The notes beneath the pieces were generated by a model. That model saw nothing but the letters and a program-made list of their open reading frames with translations. It ran no database searches and was not told the DNA's origin. Both the position numbers and the translations under genes were made by a program. Shown here one piece after another: positions 6,575-13,004 of a stretch of DNA of 14,437 nt. The DNA is taken from assembly GCA_903845455.1 (NCBI GenBank), contig CAIMXN010000242.1:1-14437 (forward strand), in the 5' to 3' direction. The DNA comes from an uncultured beta proteobacterium. GTDB taxonomy: Bacteria > Pseudomonadota > Gammaproteobacteria > Burkholderiales > Burkholderiaceae. Positions within the stretch are counted from its first letter, which is position 1, and every line of letters starts with the position of its first letter.

Positions 6575-7732
6575 TTACTTGCCGCCGCGGGCAGTAATAA
6601 TTTCTTGGGTCTGAATCACTTCACCCGTCTTATTACCCCAGCTATTACGTGTATAAGTGATTACTGCAGCGATATCGCCGTCAGAAAGTACTCCACCCCA
6701 CTTAGGCATTGCATTTTTACCGTTCAAGAGAATCGCAAATTGGCCATCTTTCGGACCATTCACTACCTTGCTTCCCTCTAAAGCTGGGAACGCGCCTGCG
6801 CCCTTGCCGTTAGGCTGATGGCATGCTGCGCAATTAGCTGCATACACTTTAGCACCACGCTCTTTTTGTTCTTCTAATGTGTAAACCTTTGAAGGGTCAT
6901 CAGATGCAGCAGCCATTTCTTTTTTCTTATCAGCCACCCACTTGGTGTAATCCTCTTCTGAAACCACCCTCACAACAATTGGCATAAAGGCGTGCTCTGC
7001 ACCACACAGCTCAGAACATTGACCACGGTAAATACCAATAGTTTCTACTCTAAACCAAGCATCACGTACAAAACCAGGGATTGCATCTTGCTTAACGCCG
7101 AAGGCTGGAATAGTCCAAGAATGAATCACATCATTAGCGGTCATAATCATGCGAATTTTTTTGCCAACAGGCACAACCATCTCATTGTCCACTTCCATCA
7201 AATAGGTATTTGATTTTGGAGCAAGGTTGTTGATGGCTTCACGCGAAGTTGATAGTGTCGACAAGAAGCTAATACCTTCGCCCTCACCTTTAATATAGTC
7301 ATAGCCCCATTTCCACTGATAACCAGTAGTCTTAATGGTGACATCTGAATTAGTTGTATCTTTCATCGCTACAACTGTTTTTGTTGCTGGCAATGCCATG
7401 CCAATCACGATGAGTAAAGGTATGATCGTCCAAATAATCTCAACAGTGGTGCTCTCGTGAAAAGAAGCGGATTTAGCACCGAGTGATTTACGGTGCTTCA
7501 AGATGGAATAAAACATCACTCCAAAAACACCCACAAAAATCACTGCACAAATGATCAACATCATCCAATGCAACCAATGGATTTCTTGCATGATTTTAGT
7601 TGCTGGGGCAGTGAAATTCATCTGCATTACGGCTGGGCCACCGGGCATATTTTCTGTTGCGTATGCAAAAGCAGTGCCAAAGGCTGCTACAAAATAGAGC
7701 GAAGCCCTAGTGACTTTTCCAAATAAATTCAT
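6575..7732 (-). CDS. ctaC: Cytochrome c oxidase subunit II with fused C-terminal cytochrome c domain
   Basis: Takes electrons from cytochrome c through the CuA centre. The 385 residues show a signal-like hydrophobic N-terminus (about 11-24), two membrane helices (about 52-76 and 97-117) and the aromatic GYQWKWGY (137-144). The cupredoxin domain has CuA ligands H204, C239, E241, C243, H247 and M250 (CSELCGAEHAFM). A C-terminal domain adds a covalent haem site C301-A-A-C304-H305 and a candidate axial methionine M342. The fused domain makes this a caa3-like subunit II, so it can probably accept electrons with little dependence on a separate soluble cytochrome c. Start ATG 7732 has the purine-rich AGAGAATAAG before it. 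It is the first gene of the oxidase operon. Confidence 0.98.
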   Translation of the reverse strand: MNLFGKVTRASLYFVAAFGTAFAYATENMPGGPAVMQMNFTAPATKIMQEIHWLHWMMLIICAVIFVGVFGVMFYSILKHRKSLGAKSASFHESTTVEIIWTIIPLLIVIGMALPATKTVVAMKDTTNSDVTIKTTGYQWKWGYDYIKGEGEGISFLSTLSTSREAINNLAPKSNTYLMEVDNEMVVPVGKKIRMIMTANDVIHSWTIPAFGVKQDAIPGFVRDAWFRVETIGIYRGQCSELCGAEHAFMPIVVRVVSEEDYTKWVADKKKEMAAASDDPSKVYTLEEQKERGAKVYAANCAACHQPNGKGAGAFPALEGSKVVNGPKDGQFAILLNGKNAMPKWGGVLSDGDIAAVITYTRNSWGNKTGEVIQTQEIITARGGK

Positions 7733-7742
7733 CTTATTCTCT
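7730..7742 (-). promoter_or_regulatory. Ribosome-binding site of ctaC, repeated at ctaE
   Basis: Minus strand AGAGAATAAGATG. It is identical over 13 bases to the ctaE start region at 3990-3978, while the flanking bases differ. It fixes the ctaC start at ATG 7732. Confidence 0.6.
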
Positions 7743-7819
7743 GTTTATTGTCGTGAGCACTGCAGCAATAACGCTACAAAATGCCCAAAATGCGGTCTCA
7801 AGCAATACATCAAGGGCTG

Positions 7820-7848
7820 ATTATAGGGTCAATTAAGCCCAACAACAA
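7820..7848 (-). promoter_or_regulatory. Sigma70-type promoter of the ctaC-ctaE operon
   Basis: On the minus strand a perfect -10 TATAAT (7825-7820) is preceded, after a 17-base spacer, by TTGTTG (7848-7843) as a weak -35 matching three of six consensus bases. The predicted start near 7813 gives an untranslated leader of about 80 bases before ctaC. The leader contains a tandem CAAAATGC direct repeat (plus-strand 7777-7784 and 7786-7793) of unknown meaning. The -35 lies in the T-rich tail of the hairpin at 7850-7864. Confidence 0.65.
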
Positions 7849-7866
7849 ACTGAGCCAAGCTCAGCT
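7841..7866 (-). terminator. Candidate terminator of the BioC-like gene
   Basis: On the minus strand CTGAGC and GCTCAG form a six-pair stem around a TTG loop (7864-7850), extendable by one G-T and one A-T pair. TTTGTTGTT follows. The tail is interrupted by G, so the terminator would be moderate at best. It lies 46 bases after the methyltransferase stop and directly abuts the oxidase promoter, which makes insulation of the two transcripts a sensible reading. Confidence 0.4.
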
Positions 7867-7911
7867 GGACTCAACCCTAATCAAGGTTTAAATGATAGTA
7901 ACTACTTACAC

Positions 7912-8715
7912 TCAATCAGAATCACTAATTGTCTTGCGTTGGATTTGTTTTGGATCAATGTAGGCGACCTGATTTTGTGTCTGAGCAAGGTGTTTACCAA
8001 TCACCCAAGCATGCCCATAAACCAGTTCTAAGGTGAGTTTTTTAGGTAAATCGATCGATGTCTGAGCGGCAACCAAAGTGGAAACAATTAAATTAAGCGC
8101 CCTAGCATCTACAAGCAATAGATCATCAGACTCATATTCCAAATACAGATATTCCATATCTATCACTGGGTCTGAGAATCGCTCGCCAAGTAACGCATCT
8201 CCCATGTCATGCATATCCCATGGACTCATCAAAGCCTTTAAACCAAGCTTCTCAGAGTTCTCTATCGCGCGGAGCTCTTTACCGGTATCCGGGCCCAAAT
8301 AACTGAAGCTTAGTAGTCCACCCTCTCGCAAAACTCGCCAGCACTCTTTTAAAAAATGCTTGGGATCTGGCAGATCCTGTATCAGCAGGTCACTGAAGAT
8401 CAGATCTACAGAATTTTCAGGAAGATCGATTCGACCAGTTTGTCGGTAAGCTTCCAAGGAGATGGAAGATCCACCCTTAAAAATAGAGCGCACCTTACGC
8501 GCAAGCATGAATTGCCAAAAATCCATGCCAGGTAGACTCTCTTCACCAACACTATGAAATGCTGCTCTTGGAAATCGCTTACTCAGAAATGTTGCATGAG
8601 CCCCAGGAAAATCTGGAATCAATAAAATGTCTTTAGGCTCTAGCTTCACGATATCCAATTTTTGCAACATACGGTCTGCAATTTCACTCTGAAGCCATCT
8701 TATGGATTGGGTCAT
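7912..8715 (-). CDS. BioC-like class I methyltransferase with degenerate SAM loop
   Basis: Resembles BioC, which methylates malonyl-ACP at the start of biotin synthesis. In 267 residues I see the post-I to motif III region of class I methyltransferases: DLIFSDLLIQDLPDP (104-118), FLKECWRVLREGG (121-133) and FSYLGPDT (137-144). A BioC-type DMHDMGDALL with FSDPVIDME (167-188) follows. The usual glycine-rich SAM loop (roughly D-x-G-x-G-x-G) after the first strand is replaced by ILLIPDFPGAH (30-40). This raises doubt about SAM affinity or exact role, so I give no gene symbol. No other biotin genes lie in the window. Its ATG at 8715 lies 23 bases from the divergent comF start, behind a TATACT element and without a clear Shine-Dalgarno. 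Confidence 0.75.
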   Translation of the reverse strand: MTQSIRWLQSEIADRMLQKLDIVKLEPKDILLIPDFPGAHATFLSKRFPRAAFHSVGEESLPGMDFWQFMLARKVRSIFKGGSSISLEAYRQTGRIDLPENSVDLIFSDLLIQDLPDPKHFLKECWRVLREGGLLSFSYLGPDTGKELRAIENSEKLGLKALMSPWDMHDMGDALLGERFSDPVIDMEYLYLEYESDDLLLVDARALNLIVSTLVAAQTSIDLPKKLTLELVYGHAWVIGKHLAQTQNQVAYIDPKQIQRKTISDSD

Positions 8716-8721
8716 TCACTC

Positions 8722-8729
8722 AGTATACT
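8722..8729. promoter_or_regulatory. Palindromic -10-like element between the BioC-like gene and comF
   Basis: AGTATACT is its own reverse complement and gives TATACT, five of six matches to the -10 consensus, on both strands. It ends nine bases before the comF ATG (8739) on the plus strand and six bases before the methyltransferase ATG (8715) on the minus strand. Transcripts starting at the normal distance would have almost no leader. It sits in a direct repeat ACTCAG-TAT-ACTCAG (8718-8732). No convincing -35 is seen in either direction, which lowers confidence. Confidence 0.5.
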
Positions 8730-8738
8730 CAGCGCCCC

Positions 8739-9515
8739 ATGTCCCCATTAGCAAGCACCTTCCAAGCCATTTTCACAAAAATCATATCGGTTGCTTTGCC
8801 GACATCTTGCATCGTGTGTGAGACATTTCAAAATAAAACACTATGTAGTGCGTGCGTCCAAGGAATTACATATCAAGGTCTATTCAATTACGAATGTTGT
8901 AAACAATGCAACATTGCTTTAGACAGCACTGAACTAATACACCAGCACTGCAGACAATGTGAAATAGAGCCCCCAAACTATGATGAAACTCACTGTCTAG
9001 ATTGTTATACCGGCGCCTTGCAAACGGCTTTACACCAACTGAAATATCAAAAACGTCTGACCTTTGCTCATGGGCTCGCTAATACATGGAATCAGTTTTT
9101 GGGAGACCAGCTTCAATACACTGATGCAAGCTATCTCCTCCCAGTGCCGCTGAGCACTCAAAAGCTCTGTTCCAGGGGATTTAATCAAAGCTGGGAATTA
9201 GCGCGCCGGATTCAATGCGGACCTCATATTACAAAACTACCAAATGCCTTAAGGCGCCACCACCATAGGCAGCACCAGGCATCGGGTAATAGAGATATGC
9301 GAAGCAGGGCAATTCAAGGAATGTTTTATATCGAAGAAAAATATCGTCCCACCATAGAAAACCAAACCATCATTGTTTTTGATGATGTAATGACCAGTGG
9401 TGCCACATTAAATGAAATTGCCGGAGTTCTGAAGGACAATGGTGCATCACGTGTGATTAATTGGGTCTTATTAAGAACACCCAGACCAGCACAACTAAGA
9501 GCTCAGCATGTTTAA
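8739..9515 (+). CDS. comF: ComF family competence protein (zinc-finger phosphoribosyltransferase-like)
   Basis: ComF proteins are cytoplasmic and needed for natural transformation, handling incoming single-stranded DNA; close relatives are also called GntX. The 258 residues begin with a cysteine-rich zinc-binding region: C24/C27 and C36/C39, then C53/C54/C57, C71/C74 and an additional C86/C89 pair. A type I phosphoribosyltransferase fold follows, with LLPVPLS (133-139), RGFNQSWELA (146-155) and the PRPP-loop signature IVFDDVMTSGATL (212-224). The ATG at 8739 has no Shine-Dalgarno, and a TATACT element ends nine bases upstream, so a leaderless message is plausible. The last eight bases overlap trmL. 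Confidence 0.9.
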   Translation: MSPLASTFQAIFTKIISVALPTSCIVCETFQNKTLCSACVQGITYQGLFNYECCKQCNIALDSTELIHQHCRQCEIEPPNYDETHCLDCYTGALQTALHQLKYQKRLTFAHGLANTWNQFLGDQLQYTDASYLLPVPLSTQKLCSRGFNQSWELARRIQCGPHITKLPNALRRHHHRQHQASGNRDMRSRAIQGMFYIEEKYRPTIENQTIIVFDDVMTSGATLNEIAGVLKDNGASRVINWVLLRTPRPAQLRAQHV

Positions 9516-9978
9516 TATTGTTTTATTTGAACCAGAAATTCCACCCAATACTGGAAACATCATTCGCCTGTGTGCGAACACTGGCGCCAAACTCCATTTG
9601 ATTGAGCCCTTAGGTTTTCCAATGGAAGATGCAAAATTACGCAGAGCTGGCTTGGACTATCACGAATTTGCTAGCGTCAAAGTTCATGCTCACTGGGCAG
9701 CATTTTTAGAGCACGAAAAGCCTTCCAAAGATCATCTTTTTGTACTTACTACCAAGGGATATGGAAAATTTCATGAAGGCAAATATCTGCCTAATGATTA
9801 CTTTATTTTTGGCTCAGAAACTAAAGGGATTACTGAGGAAGTTAGAGACTCAATTCCTGTCGCTAATCGAATGCGCTTAGCAATGCAAGATAGCAGTCGT
9901 AGTCTCAATCTATCTAATACTGTTGCCATCGTTGTGTATGAAGCCTGGCGCCAAAATGACCTCGCAGGTGGAAACTAA
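9508..9978 (+). CDS. trmL: tRNA (cytidine/uridine-34 2'-O)-methyltransferase TrmL
   Basis: SPOUT-fold enzyme that methylates the ribose of the wobble base in tRNA-Leu isoacceptors using SAM. At 156 residues it has the usual single-domain YibK length. Motif 1 is EPEIPPNTGNIIRLCANTG (8-26), motif 2 is FGSETKGI (101-108), and motif 3, around the trefoil knot, is RSLNLSNTVAIVVYEAWRQ (131-149). The segment before motif 3 reads MRLAMQDSS, where I would expect a proline in the LPM position; this is a small deviation. Its ATG overlaps the comF stop by eight bases with AAGAG six bases upstream, so the two are co-transcribed. It converges on gpsA with only six bases between the stop codons. Confidence 0.96.
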   Translation: MFNIVLFEPEIPPNTGNIIRLCANTGAKLHLIEPLGFPMEDAKLRRAGLDYHEFASVKVHAHWAAFLEHEKPSKDHLFVLTTKGYGKFHEGKYLPNDYFIFGSETKGITEEVRDSIPVANRMRLAMQDSSRSLNLSNTVAIVVYEAWRQNDLAGGN

Positions 9979-9984
9979 ACGGTT

Positions 9985-11007
9985 TTAAGTTTCAATCTTG
10001 GGATCGCGCCCCATAAGTTTTTTAACTGCCTCTTTAGCAGAAAGCTTACCCGATAAAACTTCACCCATCATGGTAGTAATCGGCATCTCTACTCCTAAAC
10101 GAGTTGCCAAACTGCCAACCGCTGAAGCGCACAATACACCCTCAGCAACATGCCCCAAGCCTAGCAAAATCTCTGGCAAAGATTTGCCTTCTGCTAGCAA
10201 AAGTCCTACGCGACGATTACGAGACAGATCACCAGTAGCAGTCAAAATTAAATCACCGGCACCCGTCAAGCCCATGCAGGTTTCTGCTTTACCACCGGCA
10301 GCTTTCACCAAGCGCATCATCTCCGCAAGTCCACGCGTCAGTACTGCTGCCCGAGCATTTAAGCCAAGATCTAATCCATCACCTATCCCTGCGGCAATGG
10401 CCAATACGTTTTTTACAGCACCACCTAATTCAACGCCAATCAAATCATCACTGGCGTAGATGCGCATATTGCCTTGATGAAAAGCCGTTTGAACAATGCC
10501 ACATAAATTACTAGATTTGCTTGCCACAGTCAGTGCGCATGGCATACCCTCGCCAACCTCATGTGCAAAACTCGGTCCTGAAAGAGCGCCGTAGGTGTGC
10601 TGTAAACCATGGCTATGTATGAGATCTTCACGCTCTACCACCTGATGGGGCAACAAAGATGTAATAGGCTCAAGTCCTTTACAGAGCCAAACAATATTGA
10701 GTGGCTGCTTTGCCAAATTCAATACTTGTGCAATCGTTTCTGACAAACCCGACATTGGAGTTGCAATTACCAGTAAATCTTCAGCAGAAAGTCGGCCAAT
10801 AGCATCTGCAAAACTAGCCTCTAATAACAAACCTTTAGGCAACGTAACGCCTGGTAAATAAGATTTATTTTCAGCACGCTGTTTCATGGCTTGAGCTTGC
10901 TCAGAACTCCGCGACCATAAACAAACATCACCCTCTTGAAGATGCCTAGCGGCTTGCACAGCCATGGCAGTCCCCCAAGCACCAGCTCCGAGCAGCGTCA
11001 CTTTCAT
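9985..11007 (-). CDS. gpsA: NAD(P)H-dependent glycerol-3-phosphate dehydrogenase
   Basis: Reduces dihydroxyacetone phosphate to sn-glycerol 3-phosphate, the backbone for phospholipids. The 340 residues show the N-terminal Rossmann motif GAGAWG (7-12), ATPMSGL (82-88) and WLCKGLEP (107-114, with K110). SGPSFAHEV (143-151), the catalytic lysine region GAVKNVLAIAAGI (196-208, K199) and SRNRRVG (262-268) follow. All are typical and the length is normal. It is the last gene of the rhodanese, grxC, secB, gpsA operon, starting 24 bases after the secB stop. An imperfect AT-rich inverted repeat across the convergent ends (9971-9993) is the only candidate for transcription termination there, and it lacks a T-run. 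Confidence 0.98.
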   Translation of the reverse strand: MKVTLLGAGAWGTAMAVQAARHLQEGDVCLWSRSSEQAQAMKQRAENKSYLPGVTLPKGLLLEASFADAIGRLSAEDLLVIATPMSGLSETIAQVLNLAKQPLNIVWLCKGLEPITSLLPHQVVEREDLIHSHGLQHTYGALSGPSFAHEVGEGMPCALTVASKSSNLCGIVQTAFHQGNMRIYASDDLIGVELGGAVKNVLAIAAGIGDGLDLGLNARAAVLTRGLAEMMRLVKAAGGKAETCMGLTGAGDLILTATGDLSRNRRVGLLLAEGKSLPEILLGLGHVAEGVLCASAVGSLATRLGVEMPITTMMGEVLSGKLSAKEAVKKLMGRDPKIET

Positions 11008-11031
11008 GATCTGTGGGCCTGTTAAGTAAAC

Positions 11032-11556
11032 TTAGTTAGGGAGAATAATTTTGCTCTCATCGCTTGGACTACCCTCATTACCAGCAGTTGCTTGAGCGGC
11101 CTGCATTAAACGATGTTCGTACATACCGTGGAAATTAATTTCATTCAAATGAATAGGCTGAAAGCCCGCCCGGCTAATGATATCCGCCATGTTAGAGCGA
11201 AGATAAGGATACAAAATGGTTGGGCAAGCAATACCCAACATCGGATCAATTTGTTCTGCTGGAATATTGTGAAATTCAAAAATACCAGCTTGATTTGCTT
11301 CAACTAAGAAGAGGACTTTTCCATCAACTCTAGCAGTGATAGTGGAAACCAATGCCACTTCAAAAATTTCATCGCTTAGACGATTAACAGCTACATCAAC
11401 TTCCACCTGAACTTGCGGTTCAGCTGCAACCAATAAAATTTGGGGGGCATTAGGCTGCTCTAAAGATAAGTCTTTGAGATAGATTCGTTGAATCCGAAAA
11501 CCGGGTTCATTGGTATTTTCAATCCCATCTTGGGCTGTGGAAGATGTTTCAGTCAT
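11032..11556 (-). CDS. secB: Protein-export chaperone SecB
   Basis: Tetrameric cytosolic chaperone that keeps pre-proteins unfolded and hands them to SecA. The 174 residues contain the family hallmarks IQRIYLKDLSLEQPNAP (22-38) and CPTILYPYLRSNMADIISRAG (111-131), followed by FQPIHLNEINF. The N-terminus (1-18) is a short polar tail and the C-terminus is acidic and polar, as usual. It lies between grxC (32 bases upstream) and gpsA (24 bases downstream), the same neighbours as in Escherichia coli. No unusual residues were seen. Confidence 0.98.
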   Translation of the reverse strand: MTETSSTAQDGIENTNEPGFRIQRIYLKDLSLEQPNAPQILLVAAEPQVQVEVDVAVNRLSDEIFEVALVSTITARVDGKVLFLVEANQAGIFEFHNIPAEQIDPMLGIACPTILYPYLRSNMADIISRAGFQPIHLNEINFHGMYEHRLMQAAQATAGNEGSPSDESKIILPN

Positions 11557-11588
11557 AACAAACTTTCTCTATGAATTTCTTAAATAAA

Positions 11589-11843
11589 TTAGGTTAATAA
11601 TGGGTCAAGTTGGCCAGCACGATCTAGCGCAACTAAATCATCGTAGCCGCCAATATGAGTTTCACCGATATAGATTTGTGGAACAGTGCGACGCCCAGTA
11701 CGAGTCATCATGAGCTCACGCTGCGCCGGATCCCGATCAATCAAAATCTTCTGCAAATTTGCAACACCCTTTTTCAGCAATAGTTTTTCTGCCATCACAC
11801 AGTAAGGGCAAACTTGGGTGCTGTACATTGTTATTTGAGGCAT
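11589..11843 (-). CDS. grxC: Glutaredoxin 3
   Basis: Small glutathione-dependent thiol-disulfide oxidoreductase of the cytoplasm. The 84 residues show the redox-active C12-P-Y-C15 motif, the glutathione-site TVPQIYI (53-59, with cis-Pro at P55) and the helix-capping GGYDDLVALD (65-74). All are canonical for the GrxC subgroup. The ATG at 11843 lies 21 bases after the rhodanese stop, and the gene is co-transcribed with the rhodanese, secB and gpsA. AGAG about eight bases upstream serves as a weak ribosome-binding site. Confidence 0.97.
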   Translation of the reverse strand: MPQITMYSTQVCPYCVMAEKLLLKKGVANLQKILIDRDPAQRELMMTRTGRRTVPQIYIGETHIGGYDDLVALDRAGQLDPLLT

Positions 11844-11864
11844 GATTTACTCTGTACGTTCTTG

Positions 11865-12278
11865 TTATTTGACCAAAGGAAGCGCGGCAGCCTTCCAAGC
11901 TTGAACACCCCCCTCAAGTATTGCCACTTCAGCAAAACCCAACTTTTGCACATCGGCAATCGCTTTACGAGAATGACTCCCACTTTCACAAACCAGCACA
12001 ACAGGGTGTTTACGATCTAATTTCATTTTTTCCAAACCTGCTGCCAACTGGCTAGCGCTGATCAGTTTTGCGGCTGGTAAATGGCCTGCTTTAAATGCCT
12101 CTTCCGGACGCAAATCAAAGACATGGGCTTTGCGACGGTTCATCCAAATAGTAGCCTCCGTGGGCGACAAGCCCTTTCCGCTAATTAGCGTAGATAATGT
12201 TGGTTGGAAGAGTGCTATGCCTGAAACCACTAATAGGGCAATAAGCGCTAAATTATCAATTTGCGTGAGAAAGTTCAT
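11865..12278 (-). CDS. Membrane-anchored rhodanese-domain protein (YibN-like)
   Basis: Single-domain rhodanese tethered to the inner membrane by an N-terminal helix (about 6-24). Residues 38-137 form the domain, with FDLRPEEAFKAGHLPAA (54-70), the active-site loop starting at C97 (CESGSHS) and LEGGVQAWKAAALPL (121-135). The six-residue loop after the cysteine is of the sulfurtransferase type. It matches YibN of Escherichia coli in size, membrane anchor and neighbours; its physiological sulfur carrier is unknown. It heads the operon with grxC, secB and gpsA. The ATG lies six bases after a perfect TATAAT, and GAGG directly abuts the start codon, too close to act as a Shine-Dalgarno. Confidence 0.9.
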   Translation of the reverse strand: MNFLTQIDNLALIALLVVSGIALFQPTLSTLISGKGLSPTEATIWMNRRKAHVFDLRPEEAFKAGHLPAAKLISASQLAAGLEKMKLDRKHPVVLVCESGSHSRKAIADVQKLGFAEVAILEGGVQAWKAAALPLVK

Positions 12279-12289
12279 CCTCGGATTAT
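12261..12289 (+). promoter_or_regulatory. Candidate promoter of gpmA
   Basis: TTGCGT (12261-12266) and GATTAT (12284-12289) are spaced by 17 bases and match the sigma70 consensus at three and four of six bases. A start six or seven bases later would leave a leader of only about five bases before ATG 12301. No Shine-Dalgarno is seen in GAATGGCTCT before the start. The element overlaps the opposite-strand TATAAT. Weak matches keep this tentative. Confidence 0.35.
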
Positions 12290-12290
12290 A
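12285..12290 (-). promoter_or_regulatory. -10 element of the rhodanese-grxC-secB-gpsA operon
   Basis: Minus strand TATAAT, a perfect -10 match. It ends six bases before the rhodanese ATG (12278), which places the expected transcription start at or next to the A of ATG. No good -35 is visible at 16-18 bases spacing; the -35 region would lie inside gpmA. A leaderless mRNA is the natural reading. Confidence 0.55.
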
Positions 12291-12300
12291 GAATGGCTCT

Positions 12301-12990
12301 ATGAAACAACTTGTCCTTATTCGTCATGGTGAATCTGCCTGGAACCTTGAAAACCGCTTTACTGGCTGGGAAGATGTAGACCTAACCCCCAAGGGCGCAG
12401 AACAAGCCCTAGCTGCCGGTGCAAACCTTCGTAAAGCCGGCTATGAATTTGATATCGCTTACACCTCTGTTCTAAAGCGCGCCATCCGTACCCTTTGGCA
12501 TGTGCAAGACACTATGGATCTCATGTGGATTCCGGTTGTGCATAGTTGGAGGCTTAATGAGCGCCACTACGGTGCCCTAACAGGCCTTAATAAAGCCGAA
12601 ACAGCGGCTCAATATGGTGCTGAGCAAGTCCATACCTGGCGTCGCTCCTACGATGTGCGTCCTCCCTTACTAGAAGTGGGAGATGAGCGTAACCCGCAGA
12701 ATGATCCACGTTACTCTAAACTCAATGCCTCAGACCTTCCTTTAGGTGAATGCCTGAAAGATAATGTTGAGCGAGTTTTACCCCTTTGGAATGAATCTAT
12801 TGCTCCTGCACTTAAAGCTGGTAAACGTGTCCTATTAGTAGCCCATGGCAATAGTATCCGCTCTTTGATTAAGTATTTAGACCAGATGTCAGACGAAGCA
12901 ATTATGGAAGTGAATGTGCCAAATGGCATTCCACTAGTATATGAATTAGATGACAACCTCAAACCAATTCAACATTTTTATTTGGACTAG
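12301..12990 (+). CDS. gpmA: 2,3-bisphosphoglycerate-dependent phosphoglycerate mutase
   Basis: Glycolytic and gluconeogenic enzyme that interconverts 3- and 2-phosphoglycerate through a phosphohistidine. The 229 residues have the histidine-phosphatase signature LIRHGESAWN (6-15, with phospho-acceptor H9), RFTGWEDVDLT (19-29), R60 (KRAIRT), E87 within LNERHYGALTG (85-95) and the second histidine H182 in VAHGNSIRSL. Length and motifs are standard for dPGM. It is divergent from the rhodanese operon with 22 bases between starts, and the ctpA gene follows after 14 bases. The start has no visible Shine-Dalgarno. In Escherichia coli the corresponding position holds the unrelated cofactor-independent mutase gene gpmM. 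Confidence 0.98.
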   Translation: MKQLVLIRHGESAWNLENRFTGWEDVDLTPKGAEQALAAGANLRKAGYEFDIAYTSVLKRAIRTLWHVQDTMDLMWIPVVHSWRLNERHYGALTGLNKAETAAQYGAEQVHTWRRSYDVRPPLLEVGDERNPQNDPRYSKLNASDLPLGECLKDNVERVLPLWNESIAPALKAGKRVLLVAHGNSIRSLIKYLDQMSDEAIMEVNVPNGIPLVYELDDNLKPIQHFYLD

Positions 12991-13004
12991 GCCCACACAA
13001 ACAC

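Noticed and set aside
6512..6781. Plus-strand open frame of 89 codons across the ctaC-ctaD junction
   Set aside because: It is antisense to both real genes, with no ribosome-binding site and no recognisable protein features.
7777..7793. Tandem CAAAATGC repeat in the ctaC leader as a regulator operator
   Set aside because: It is only two eight-base copies of low complexity, with no matching regulator site known to me.
9971..9993. AT-rich inverted repeat (GAAACT with AGTTTC) between trmL and gpsA as a two-way terminator
   Set aside because: The stem is weak with a bulge and neither strand has a T-run, so I do not annotate it as a terminator.
9998..10459. Open frame of 153 codons on the plus strand opposite gpsA
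   Set aside because: It is Ser/Pro/Lys-rich with no family resemblance and lies fully antisense to a well-conserved gene, so it is a frame shadow.
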